From contig JAQGEQ010000346.1 in assembly GCA_034620365.1 (NCBI GenBank), positions 119,461-183,460 on the forward strand: a stretch of 64,000 nucleotides of DNA, written 5' to 3'. This DNA is from Pegea sp. RAD2-039. Its lineage: Eukaryota > Chordata > Thaliacea > Salpida > Salpidae. Of this stretch, positions 1 to 11,275 are shown piece by piece (positions within the stretch are counted from its first letter, which is position 1; every line of letters starts with the position of its first letter). Position numbers and translations under genes: made by a program. A model generated the notes under the pieces. The model saw nothing but the letters and a program-made list of their open reading frames with translations, did no database searches and was not told the origin of the DNA.

Positions 1-1020
1 TTAATGCTTGTATAAATTAAATAAATTTAAACTAAAATTATTTTGTATTTATATAAATTTTTCTAAATTTTTATTTATTTCTAATAATTAATGAACTTAA
101 AGTTGAATAAATTATTAAAATTTTTATTAAAAAATAATTTTACAATTGTATTGTTTGATTATCTTTAATAAACATTTTTTTTTACTTAAATTTACTTTTA
201 GTTTCTTAATTTATTATATTTTTTCTAATTTAAGGTTATTTTGATACTTTTTTTAATAATTAAGATTCAACATATTTTTATTAATTTGTATTAAACATTT
301 AAGTTTATTCAATTATGCAATTTTTTTTCTACTTTAACTAATATATAACTTTAATATTGCAACTTTTTATTGATAGTATTAATTGTTTTTGTTATTACAA
401 TTCAAAATTCATATTTCATTAATAGATAAATATTAGAATAAATTGATTCTTATAACTCACTTATTTGAGTTTTAGCTCCTTTAATTCTTATAAATTTTAT
501 TCATTTGCAAAATATATCTATAATTTGAATTTTATTTTTAGGATTGCAAAAAACATAGATAAACTTTTAAAATTTGTAAGACTTAATCATACATATATTC
601 TGTTTTTGTTAGATGTATTATCTATAGATTGTTTATTTATTGTCTATTTCTTTATAAGACATAATTTCAATTGTAAAATCTTTGTTCAATGAAAATTCAA
701 GTGAGTTTTGTTTAATTTATACCAATTAATCACTGGTAATTAAGTAAGTAAACGTTAAATAAACTTTTTCTACAGTCACAGGAAGATTTACCATAGGAAG
801 ATGAGAGTTTAAGAAACCCTTACTCCATCAAATGTTGGCTTCGTTATAAAGAACATAAAAGAAGTACTCCTTTTAAAGAAGTAATCTATTTTCTCTTTTC
901 AACTTCTTATTAAGTTTGAATTTACGTGTTTTATATGTTAAAATTCATTTCTCTTACTAATCATAATACTTATTTTTAAATCTTAAACTTTAAATTCAAA
1001 CAAAGTTATTATAATAATTT
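1..1020. other. A/T-rich leader, no gene seen
   Basis: This stretch is strongly A/T-biased with long T and A runs. One short open frame (465-692) is identical in unit 2, but it starts at a non-ATG codon, is almost entirely Ile/Phe/Leu/Asn/Lys/Tyr, and is broken in unit 3 near 33170-33200. I take it as chance in low-complexity DNA. The segment around 770-880 is well conserved in all three units and includes a splice-acceptor-like T-rich tract ending in CTACAG. Confidence 0.6.
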
Positions 1021-3725
1021 AAACTTATTGTAACTTTTATTTGAAGTAGTTGCAACATGAGAACAAAGAACAATACATCGATATCAATTGGTATCTATTG
1101 ATCGCTTAGATGAAAATGGCTGAGATTGTTAACAACGAGTCTTTTGTATCAAAGGTAAATTGGATTTTGTATCCTAGTTTCAAAGTTGACTTTTGAAATT
1201 GAATCTACTTTAGTAACATTAGTTTGTAACAATCTGCCGCCTGTTATTGTGCAGATCTCAGGGCTTTTGTGGTTTATTCTTTAACACCCTACATTTTTCA
1301 ACTTGCTCTATGTTGACTGCTTATAAGCTGATGGCTTTTAGCACATTTTGTGCTTGCGGTCTGCGCCACAAACTACATTAGATATAGAGTTTTCTATCAA
1401 CCAAACGATGGAGGTCTTCTCAAGTAGTTTGGAACAAAACCATCATTAATTAGAACCCAAGAAATAGCAATATCCAAGTTATTGTTTTCTAATTATATTT
1501 ATTAATTAGATAATTTTGCTTAAGTGTTCTTTTGTTCTAGGTTTGTAGCAATCAACTAACTGCAACTGAAATATTTACAGAAAGGAAAAACTAACCATAC
1601 TCTGTGGCATGAGCTGTGGAGAATTTTATTTCAAAATCCCGACAAAGTAAATTCTCTAAACGTCGAAACCATCATCAGAGGTGGGCTGAAGCAGTTTACT
1701 GATCAACTTGGTCAACTCTGGTGTTGTTTAGCTGATTATTATGCTTAATGTGGCTTGATTGAACAAGTAAGCTGTTAATGACTTCATTTACATTCTCTTC
1801 TTATTTAACATCTTTTTGTGACTTTTTAAAATAAATTTTCTATTATTTGTTTCTAAAAACCGTAAAACATCAATTTGTCTTAAAAAATATCCTTTTTCAT
1901 CTCATCTTCTCTATGAGATCGATGGATCACTTTGGGATGTCATCAATTCCAATCTCCCTTACGACACCTATCGACCGACTTAGAGAGGTTTGTGGAAATA
2001 ATCAAATCAACTCTCGATTTTGAGCAGGTTAGACGTCATTAACATGTGACGTCAGCACGATAAACTTCGATTGATTACAGGTCGAGAAGTCGCTTGAGTT
2101 TTTGGGGAAATATGATTTTGATGAAGATTTACCACAAATCCGTATTAACTAGTTTCAACGACAAATTGAGGAAAAGATGGAAGAAACAACCGAGATTTTG
2201 GACGTTGTAATCAACAAAGCTCTCTAGGTTTGCCTGATGTTAGATTAAATAAAAATTATTTAATTATTATGTATATTTCACCGCTAAGTGGCGCAATTGA
2301 GCAACAAAATCTAGCTTCACTTTAATTCTGCAAATTAATTTGCAGATGAAGAAAGTTTAGGATTGACTACAGCTCGATATGAAAGGCTTCTTGATCGTCT
2401 GCTGTTGCTCCTTAATAGTGTGATGCTTCGACAAAATCCTCACAATGTCCATAAATGGTTAAAAAGAGTACAATTATATGAAGGTGTGAAAACTCGCCTA
2501 CCTTAGCAAAATTTCAACAAACTTGATTTTCAGGACAACTGGAAGAAATTATTCAAACTTTCATAGAAGAGATTCAAACTATTTATGTTCCTAAATCAGT
2601 TTATAAAATGGATTGAGTTTTATCCCAAGTTTTATCACACAAACAAACAACTCACTGATGTAAATATGGTAGTAGTGGCTGGCGACATCTCTTCTAATTT
2701 CTTTCTATTCAGGCTCGAACTATTTTCAGCAAAGCTACTTTAGTCAATTACCAAACAGTTGATGATTTAGCTTCAATTTGGTCTGCATGGTGTGAGGTGG
2801 AGATTGAGTAAGTCAACATCCGCTAGTCTTCAAAACCTTCCTGATGTCATTAATTTTTCAGAATTGATAATTACGATGAAGCTTCTCAGAAGAGCAACTT
2901 CATTTCTTTCTAGAAAAGCAACTTATTTCGATAAGGCTTAACCTGTTCAAAATCGAGTTTACAAATCACTCAAGTTGTGGTCGTTATATGCTGATATAGA
3001 AGTAAGTTTTAGCAATGTCAAGGTTTGATGTCTACTTTGACAAGTTCTTTTTATTTTCATCTTTTTATTTAGTCTTGTGAAGCTGTATACGACGGACTTC
3101 TTTCTCTCAGAATAGCAACTCTTCAAATTATTATCAACTATGGAGTCTGTCTGGAAGACAAAAATTATTTTGAAGATGCTTTTAAGGTGAGTTTATAGTT
3201 GACGTTTTCATCTGATGTTTCGTGGAACAGCTAACTGTCAACTGTAAAAAGCTTCTTTTATCAGTGAATGATTCTCTACTCTTTAGAAGTTTCAACTTAA
3301 AAATATATTTAAAAGTTGAATAAATTTTTTCAAGATGTTCTGTGAATCATAAAATCAGGGCTTTTGGATTCTATTAGTTTGGGCTCTTCTTAACATACTC
3401 TAGTCTCCTTGTGTAGTGATCTCAAGTTAAAATAATCAAAAACGATTTTTTAAACAGCTGATCATTTTCACTGTGGGTTTAGCTTTCCTTTCAAGTCTGA
3501 GGTAACTTGGGCCTTTGGTTTGAAGTCCCTGGTTTACTTCAACAATTATTTATTTTTCATACAAATTCATTTACTAATATGTAAACATTTTCAGGCTTAT
3601 AGAAGAGGTGTCACCATGTTCAAATGGTTCAATGTCTTCGATATTTAGAATATTTATCTTGATAAGTTCATCAAATGGTATGGAGGAAAGAAACTAGAAC
3701 GTACACTGTTATTAAAAAAATAGTT
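1021..3725 (+). pseudogene. SYF1/XAB2-like splicing factor pseudogene, copy 1
   Basis: SYF1 (XAB2 in humans) is a HAT-repeat scaffold of the NineTeen/Prp19 spliceosome complex. Recognisable exons in order: about 1090-1154 (DRL...VSK region); 1581-1766, with GGLKQFTDQLGQLW and LADYY; about 2346-2530, with LLNSVMLRQNPHNVH; 2534-2658; about 2713-2808, with VDDLASIW; 2862-3001, with PVQNRVYKSLKLWS; 3074-3187; and 3595-3725, with FKW...YGGKKLER. Most exon edges still have GT and AG. Disabling changes include an 11-base loss after DRLDE, TAA after YYA, TAG where unit 3 has TGG (near 2504 and 3648), TAA before PVQNRV and a frameshift in the 2534 exon. The N-terminal exons (present in unit 3), the exon starting ARDIY, and everything after GGKKLER are missing. 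Family assignment rests on motif order remembered for XAB2; pseudogene status is seen directly. Confidence 0.9.
1925..2229 (+). pseudogene. Embedded exon pair of unknown protein, copy 1
   Basis: Two exon-like frames lie between SYF1 exons but match nothing I know in SYF1. The first (about 1950-2027) reads LSTDLERFVEIIKSTLDFEQ and ends at a GT. After an intron of about 53 bp ending TTACAG, the second (2082-2229) continues VEKSLEFLGKYDFDEDLPQI and then an acidic, helical stretch with EEKMEETTEILDVV. A TAG interrupts the second exon after RIN, and another ends it after NKAL. Both stops recur in the copies at 25.2 and 35.9 kb. It could be a lineage-specific insert in SYF1 or an exon of a nested gene. 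Confidence 0.45.
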
Positions 3726-4081
3726 TTGTTGCAACTGATGATTTGCCGTCAATAAAATTTTTATTGATTCAAATTAAATCTTTTTTGTGATCAATAAAAG
3801 CGTCAAGAAGTCTGAATATTTTTATCTTCAGTTTTTAGAAATAAATATCAAAAAGGTTGAGAAGAATTTTAAGTTAAAACTTTGACAGTTTTTAAAGCTG
3901 TTAAATATTTCTTTATTTTAAGAGTTTGTTTCAATAAGATTTCAGCTCATTTCTCAATGTTATTTTTGTATTAATTAATAATTGTAATCAACCACAACTG
4001 ATTATACATTTTGTCTTGAAAGCGCTGATAAATATTGATCTCAATCTAAATCTAAATACGATTTTATTTGGGTTTGTTAGA

Positions 4082-4290
4082 CCACAATTATTTCATGAAA
4101 GTAAAATATATTGTACACCAAATTAAAATTGGCAAGCCCTTGGGTTCCAGTGTACAGAAATTAAAGTCTATTTCTGACAACCTATTTTCATAAAAACAAG
4201 CCTGCAATGGTGATTGCAAATTTTGCAACAAAGTTTGCTCTGATGAGTGGATCTGCTTTTCATTCATAAGTAACAAATTTACTTCAACTG
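4082..4290 (-). other. Exon-like frame of unknown product, copy 1
   Basis: A 62-residue open frame on the minus strand containing LLQNLQSPLQACFYENRL and NFCTLEPKGLPI. The unit 2 copy (27160-27348) keeps the same frame with a few substitutions. The unit 3 equivalent (about 38780-38990) is frame-shifted. The peptide is not low-complexity, which sets it apart from the chance frames around it, but I recognise no family. It may be an exon of the same unknown gene as 4520-4708, since both lie on the minus strand 250 bases apart. Confidence 0.35.
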
Positions 4291-4519
4291 TTTCTATATA
4301 AATGTAGATTTAATGACAAAACATCTATCTCATTCAATTCTGAGTCAAACCTGTTATGCGACATTAGCAATTAGATATCTGCTGATTATTGGCCCAATCT
4401 AACTTAGAAATTATCAAAGAAAAAATTTTGTAGTTTGTCCAAATCGATAGCTAAACACCTCTACCGAGAAATTGGTCACATGGCCTTGTTAGTCGGTGAT
4501 TCCGATTCCGAAAAAACTG

Positions 4520-4708
4520 CTAACGGGGAGCAACCTCGTGAGGGTCACAGACACGCACCAAAAACTTACTTTGTAGCATGAAGACAGAGAAAGCAATGTC
4601 TTCATCAAGTTTTTGTAAAACAACTGTATGATAGAGGTTTAAGAATTTAGCACAAGTTTGAATGTTTTGATATTTTCTAGTTTTACCAAAATAAAAATTT
4701 ATTTTCAA
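4520..4708 (-). other. Exon-like frame of unknown product, copy 1
   Basis: A 62-residue minus-strand frame ending LQKLDEDIAFSVFMLQ then KFLVRVCDPHEVAPR. The unit 2 copy is nearly identical. The unit 3 copy (about 39235-39330) reads LDDDISFSVFMLQ and VCDLHEVSP in an alternative frame. The differences are mostly conservative, which hints at past coding constraint. No family was recognised. The frame has no clear start, and the next in-frame codon after the final R is a stop. Confidence 0.38.
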
Positions 4709-5334
4709 TGTTATTTTTCTATTAACTAATCTTTGTAATCAACCACAAATGATTAAAATTTTTGTTTTTAATTTTTATTGTGTTAATTGTGTTAACATTT
4801 TATTTATTTCTTTATTCAAATACTATTAATTAGTATTAACACAACTTTAATATAGTTTGTTATTTACAAACAGAATAATATCTTTTCTTGGTGGTTTCTT
4901 AAACTGACCAACTCCTTTACAAATTTAATTATTCATACATAACTTAAAACAGTTTATTATTATTATTATTATTTGATCATACATCTATAAGAAACAAGTT
5001 TCTGTTCAAACTATTTTGAGCACCAAGATGTAAAAATCTTTCTTAAAATGTTTTCAGTTCTCGGTATTTGCTGTAATTTCTAAGAGATAATAACATGCCA
5101 CTAATGCATTTGAAACATGCAGAAAAACAATTTTAAGATTGAATAAACCCAACTGCAGAAGTTTTTTCTTAAATATTCAAAGCAAGGCTTGTAATCAAAA
5201 AAATTATTAAACATTTTCAAACTTCTAAACAGTTTAACTGTTATTAGAAATGCAAACTTTTAGCGGATAGACTAAAAACTGAAACTTTCATTAAAGGTGC
5301 AAATAAATATTTATATAATATATATATCATAAAT

Positions 5335-6621
5335 GAGCTCTTTGATTTTTAAATATAGTGAGAAAAAATTGGACCCAAATAAAAGCAGCAAGATCTTACG
5401 TTCTAGTTATTGGCAATTGCTTGTTTAGATTGGTTGGTTCGTCAGAAATTAAATTCCTGTTCTGATAAACCAAGTGATCCAAGATATTGCCAATAAAATT
5501 TCTGGTTCTCCTTCTCTTTTTAATCTTCATCAAAGACCTTATCAGAAGATTAGCAGCAGCAGATGATGTCGGAAAGTTTTTATATGCAGATGATAGCAAA
5601 CTATTATCTTGTAATCTTTCAAAACCATAAACTGTTTTTCACACGGTAGAATACTAGTCTGCGAAATGGTAGCTCAGAATCCAGCCCATAAAGTCTGTAG
5701 TTATAACTTTTTCTCGTAAACCAGCTGTCAATTGTTTGAACCAATACTCCATCAATAGATTTATTATTCAACGAACATCTTTAGTCCTAGACCTTGTCAT
5801 TACTCTATCATCTGATTTTAACGGCACAATTATGTTTCCGAAATCTTTGGCAAAATCAATCAATGTTGTCCTCCTCATAAAAAAGATCTTTAATTCCAAG
5901 AACCCATGCTTTTTTATCAATCTTTTCAAATTATGCGTACGTCCAATTCTTGAATACAATGTCAGTGCATGAATGCCATACCAAGTTAGTAATATCAAAA
6001 AAATCGAATCTGTTCAGGCCACATTTACGAGATTAGTATGTAGGAAACTTAATATTAAATATTATAGTTATAAACATCGTCTTAGTCTCTTCAATTTAGA
6101 TACTTTGGAAATGCGACGGACTAAATATGATCTAATTCTTATTTTTAAAATTATCCACAATTTAATTGACATTCAGTTTGATGATTTCTTTTCTATTAGT
6201 CCCTCCTTCAAGTTATATCAGCTTAGACGACAACCATTACACATTAATAAGCCTATATCATCTAGTACATTGGTCAGAACAAATTTTTTTTCATACCATA
6301 CAGTTAATAAATGGAATCAGCTGCCATCAGACATTGCCATGTCGAAGTCACTCGCATTGTTCAAGCAGAAGTTGAACCGTTATAGTATTGCCAACATTTT
6401 CATTTCTAAACTGTGATTTTGTTTCTTTTTTATATTATTAACATTCCATGTAGTTGTTCACTGTTATATACTCTGAGTTATATCGAAATACCATGTATTA
6501 CATCTTTTAAATTTTTTATTTGGTTAGATAGATGTTATTTGTGAGACTGGGTGTTAGCGAGAGTTGTTCTTTTCAGGTACCCTTCTGCGCAATTATTGAA
6601 ATAAATAAATAAATATATATT
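5335..6621 (+). mobile_element. 5'-truncated non-LTR retrotransposon fragment E1
   Basis: The fragment is flanked by a perfect 12-base direct repeat TATATCATAAAT (5323-5334 and 6622-6633). It ends in an (ATAA)n tail just inside the right repeat, as expected for target-primed retrotransposition. The 5' part has a decayed reverse transcriptase with LFLIFIKDLIRRL and the catalytic-loop remnant FLYADDSKLL (about 5500-5620). The rest (5736-6416) encodes the conserved C-terminal extension: RPILEYNVSA, a TGA where relatives have Trp, then MPYQVSNIKKIESVQATF through LNRYSIANIFISKL. No endonuclease is present. The style resembles the CR1/Jockey group; exact clade unknown. A near-identical copy is at 40041-41327, and unit 2 has one copy of the target at 28389-28400 with no insert. 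Confidence 0.88.
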
Positions 6622-6633
6622 TATATCATAAAT

Positions 6634-8770
6634 AAGCACTTTTCCTTAAAAAAAACGTTTTTCTTAAACAAAATTTAACAAACTTCCTTTTAGTCAAAGT
6701 AAGAAGGTAGTTTACATAAGTGGTAATTATTATAGTTTAAATGAAACAATTAGTTTAAATGTTTTTTATTCTTGAAAGATGTTAGAAAACTTAAAGATTT
6801 ATTCATAATGTGATGATTATGACTGTTTATAGAAATCATTATCTAAATGATTAACTAGACTAACAACAACGGTAAGTACACTAACGATATGCAATTTCTA
6901 CCACAAGGCCTTATACCGGATGACAACGGTCTCTGCAAAAATAACTTTCAACACATTTAAGTCAACAGCAAAATACTTGCTAACTATTGCTAAGAAAAGT
7001 TTAAATAAATATGGAATTTAAAATTGAATCTCTGTTCTACTTATTGGAAAAAAAATTATCTAACAACTTATAGTTGAAAAGATTTTTAAAAGAAACATGC
7101 TGAAATTTGGAAAGTTTTTGTTTAAAAATGAATATTTGCTAGACTTATTGGGAGAATAAAAGTTCACTTTTGAGATTAACTTATGAAAACTATTATAAGT
7201 TATTCCTAAAGTTCATGAAAAGTGCGTTGCTTCTACTACTTTTCCAATTAACAAGAAAGGGAAACCTCGTTTTAAAATGAAAAGATTTTGTCTAATTCTA
7301 TCATAATATAATTTGAATAATGTTATAAATAAATTTAGAATTAGTTATTAAAAGTGATGCTAAACGATTTGAGAAGTTATTGAGCAAAATCTATAACTTA
7401 TTTGAATTTTAAAAGTAGTAAGCAAAAAAAAAACTTTTCACTGAAACAAAATCTGTAAGATATTATCTATTTACATAAAAAGATTCGCGATATATAAGCA
7501 GAACACAATAGATAATTTCTCATTTTTGCAACTACCGATTCTATAACTCAATGTATCAACCCAGTCACTGAAAAGATTACATTTTGGATTTATCATTTGG
7601 TAGCACATCATGACATTAGTACTTCCAAATTTTCTATTTCTAGATGTTTAAATTAATGTTGAATATAGTGGTGTTAATGTCATAGTTTAAAAGATATTTC
7701 ACCAGTGAAGTGTGGCGTTAGTAACTAAAACAAATGTTTGTCTGATTCGATCTTTTTTTGGTTGATATTTAAAACTAATTTATATCGATAAAAAATCAAT
7801 GCTTGTTCGTTACTGTTCAAAATTTATAAATAATTTTCTAATATTAGTAAAAACGGTTAATTTAGATTCATGTTGAGTATTTTGAATCACTTTACAATTT
7901 TGAAATAATATTTTTTACATTGCTAAGATGACATTATCAGTGCTAAACTCAAACGTATTTTCGGAATATGTTTATGTGAACATCAAGAACCAATACTTGA
8001 TAATTTAAATATTAGAAACGATTTGTTTAGATATATCCTGCATTATTGATTGTAAAAACATTTTCAAACTTTTCACTGAAATCATTCAGTTTAGAAGGAA
8101 AATTTGTTTTTTCTGTTTACAGATTTTCATTTATATGTAAACAAAACAGACATGACTGAAATACCGCTTTTTCTAAGAAATGATAAATTCCGTTTATTTT
8201 TGAAAGTTTGACCCGTGTACAAAACTCTTAATTAACAGATAAATTAATATCAACCAATTTAACCCATAATTTAAAATTCTAAATTAAAATATATCTTTAT
8301 GTTACGATTAGCTAATCTTTGCCTTTAGTCGTTCGTCATCGTCTATAATTTTGAAAATCTGCCAACTATTGTTTAATGAAATATAGATTTTTGAAACAAT
8401 CGATTCTTCCTATTATGTTTCTAAAATTAAAAGAATTAAAAAAAAATAGCTATACAACCAGGTACACCTCGATAAAATGAGTTGATATTTCTGCCTGACT
8501 TTTCAACTGAGTTGAAGTTATTTCGATTGTTATATAGGTATTAACTATAAATATAACTAATTTTATAAAAGTCCTTAGGTGCTGTTAAACTTACAGAACT
8601 TTACAGAATCGATTTTTATTTTATTTTATTTCTTTTCTGGTGTTAAAGTTATGAAATTTTAAGAAATTTTAATTTTCTACGCAAATATACAACCTCTTGT
8701 TAATGGATAATAAATTTTTATGTTTATTTGTTCTTTCTTTTAATTAATGTCCTTACTTTTATAATTGTTT
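6634..8770. other. A/T-rich spacer, no gene seen
   Basis: Duplicated at 41340-43465; the first 1.1 kb also matches 28.4-29.39 kb in unit 2. Both strands are interrupted by frequent stops, and the reading frames found are short and A/T-driven. I see no splice-bounded exon, RNA gene or ordered repeat. Confidence 0.6.
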
Positions 8771-10290
8771 TTAATTATTTATTTATTTATTACAATAAAT
8801 GTGAAGGAGGGTGCCTAAAGAGAGCACCTCTCCCTAACACACATTCTCACAAATTAGATCTATTTGACGTGTATACGAAAAAGCATATGACAATGAAGAA
8901 TTGCACAGAATCAGAGTATTGTAAAAGAGAAAAAATCACAGTTTAGAAATGGCAATGTTGGCGATATTATAACAATTCAGATTTTTTTTGAACAACACAA
9001 GTGATTTTGACATGACAATCTCTGATGGCAGATTGTTCCATGTACTGATTGTGTGGTATGAGAAAAAACTTAATCTGGTTAACGTATCTGGTGGAGTTGG
9101 CTTATTAAGATGTAATTTATGTCTTCTAAGTTGATATAACTTGAGGGAGGGACTAATGGAGAAAAAGTCATCAAACTGAAAATCAATTAGGTTGTGAATA
9201 ACTTTAAAAATCAGAATAAGGTCGTATTTAATTCTTCGGATTTCCAAAGTATCTAGATTGAAAAAGCTGAGACGATGCTTATAACTCTCGTATTTGATAT
9301 TAAGTTTCCTGCAAACCAATCTCGTAAATGTTGCCTGAACTGATTCGATTTTTCTGATATCACCAACTTGATATGGCATCCATGCACTGACATTGTATTC
9401 AAGAATAGGGCGTATGTACAGTTTGAAAAGGTTGACGAGAAACCATGGATCTTTAGAACTAAAAGACCTTATGATGAGGTGGACAAGCTTGATAGATTTT
9501 CCAAAGATTTTGGAAACATAGCTGTGCCATTTGAAGTCAGATGTCAGAGTAATGCCGAGGTCTATGACTGAGGATACTCGTTAAAGATTAGATCCATTGA
9601 TGTGGTATTGGTTGCTGAAGTTGGCAGCTGGCTTACGGGAGAATGTTATAACTTCAGACTTTGTTGGCTGGATTTTAAGTTGCCAATTCGCAGACCAGTT
9701 TTCCATAATGTTTAGTGCAGTTTTGAGTGAGAACCAGATAATAGCTTGATGTCATCTGCATACACAAACACTCTGACATTGTCTACTGTTATTAGTCTTC
9801 TGATGAGGTCTTCAATGAAAATCAAAAAGAGAATTGGACCCAGAACGGAACCCTGAGGAACGCCGCTGGTGACTTTACTAGGAGTAGATAAAGATCTTTC
9901 TACACGGGTTCGTTGGGTTCTACCTGATAAGAAATCTTCAATCCATTTTAAGATAGAGTTGCTGATTTTTATGTTTTTCAATACAGTAATGAGCTTGTTG
10001 TGTGGAACAGAATCAAACGCTTTAGCAAAATCAAGGTATATGATGTCACATGGAGTATTACTTTCGTAATGAGCTGTAAGCTCATTGAAAAAAAGTGAGA
10101 TGTTGAGTCAAAGAAGATCTTTGCTTAACAAAGCCATGCTGGACATCAGATATTAGATGATGTTCCGTCACATGGCTAGTTATATGGTTGCGAATAATAG
10201 GGAAACTGCTCTGCAGTTAAGTGCAGTGTTTCTGGGACCCTTCTTATAAGTTGGAGTAATAATAGCAGATGACAGTGATTTTAAATCAGC
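8771..10290 (-). mobile_element. Non-LTR retrotransposon fragment E2 (minus strand)
   Basis: Same family as E1 in the opposite orientation. From 5' to 3' on the minus strand, reverse transcriptase blocks are visible: ISDVQHGFVKQ-type and DFAKAFDS-type motifs (about 10170-10000), then SGVPQGSVLGPILFLIFIEDL and FVYADDIKLL (9712-9960, catalytic YADD intact). After frameshifts comes the C-terminal extension MPYQVGDIRKIESVQATF...NIANIAISKL (8936-9379). The element ends with a TTATTTATTTATT-type tail near 8775-8800. The 5' end breaks off within the RT, so it is 5'-truncated and not autonomous. Copy at 43466-45030. Confidence 0.88.
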
Positions 10291-10495
10291 TTACGTACTC
10301 AACAAATAATCACAATTAACATTAATTCACGAATATCTTTTTACTATTCTTTCAATCAATTGTAATTCAGCTTTGATGTATTTAAAATCTTCTATTCATG
10401 TTTGACTCGGTTTTCTGGTGAAAAGTTTATAAAATATTCCAATGTTACAAATATCCCTAAACAATAAAAATTGAAATCTCCTATATAAAGCGTGA
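10291..10495. other. Spacer between E2 and E3
   Basis: About 200 bases of A/T-rich DNA matching 45040-45200. It ends at CTATATAAAGCG, where unit 1 jumps directly to E3 while unit 3 carries about 400 further bases (45205-45620) that resemble 14710-15080. Unit 1 therefore appears to have a deletion at 10495. Confidence 0.55.
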
Positions 10496-11275
10496 AAGTT
10501 TCCAAAATCTTTTAAAAATCAATCAACCTTGTCTTCCTTATGAAAACCTTTAATTCTATGGATCCATGCTTTTTTATCAATCTTTTCAAATTGTACGTAC
10601 GTCCAGTTCTTGAATACAATGTCAGTGCATGGATGCCATATGAAGTTAGTGATATCAAAAAACTGAATCTCTTCAGGCCACATTTACGAGATTAGTATGC
10701 AGGAAACTTAATATTAAAGATCATAGTTATAGATATCGCCGCAGTTACTCTAATTTAGATACTTTGGAAATCCGACGGATTAAATACGACTTAATTCTTA
10801 TTTTTGAAAATTATCCACAATTTAATTGACTTTCTGTTTGACAATTTCTTTTCAATTAGTGTTTGCCTCAAGGTATATCAGCTCAGACGACACACATTAC
10901 ATCTTAATAAGCATATATCACCGGCTACCTTGGTCAGATTGAATTTTTTCTCATACTGCACAGTTAGTAATGGAAGCAGCTGCCATCAGACATTGTCATG
11001 TCAGAATCAATCGCGTTGTTCAAAAAGAAGTTGAATCGTTATAATATTGCCAACATTGTTATTTCTAAACTGTGATTCTTTCTCTTTTATGTAATTGTTC
11101 ACTGTTAGATGCTTTGAGGACTACTGAAATACCATATGTTACATCTTTTTATATTTCTATATTTTTGATTAAATAGATGTTATTCATGAGAATGTGTGTT
11201 AGCGAGTGATACTCTCTTCAGGTAGAGCGAGTGATACTCTCCTTCGCATTTATTGTAATATATGAATAAATAACA
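10496..11275 (+). mobile_element. Non-LTR retrotransposon 3' fragment E3
   Basis: Contains only the C-terminal tail of the family protein, in several frames: RPVLEYNVSAWMPYEVSDIK-like (about 10600-10660), TLEIRRIKYDLILIF (about 10760), and a broken version of the end RRHTLHLNKHISPATLVRLNFF (10804-11034). It ends in an A/T-rich tail ATATGAATAAATAACAAAAA. Frameshifts and a truncated 5' end make it inert. Copy at 45506-46375. Confidence 0.82.

Larger units (their letters stand above)
3726..5322. other. Spacer downstream of SYF1 copy 1
   Basis: A/T-rich DNA holding two exon-like frames on the minus strand, listed separately. A short (TTA)n microsatellite lies near 4958. No continuation of SYF1 (its C-terminal HAT repeats) could be found here or in the other two units, so all three copies stop at the same protein position. 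Confidence 0.6.

Noticed and set aside
465-692. A 75-residue frame identical in units 1 and 2 (23520-23747)
   Set aside because: It starts at TTG, is almost all A/T-driven residues and is broken in unit 3. Identity reflects recent duplication, not selection.
3350-3560. Well conserved GC-richer block inside a SYF1 intron, possible snoRNA
   Set aside because: No C box/D box pair or H/ACA hairpin architecture could be drawn. The same block is adjacent to coding sequence in all units and may be just slow-evolving.
5768-5998. Antisense frame across retroelement E1 (and 40474-40704)
   Set aside because: It is a shadow of the retroelement C-terminal coding sequence on the opposite strand.
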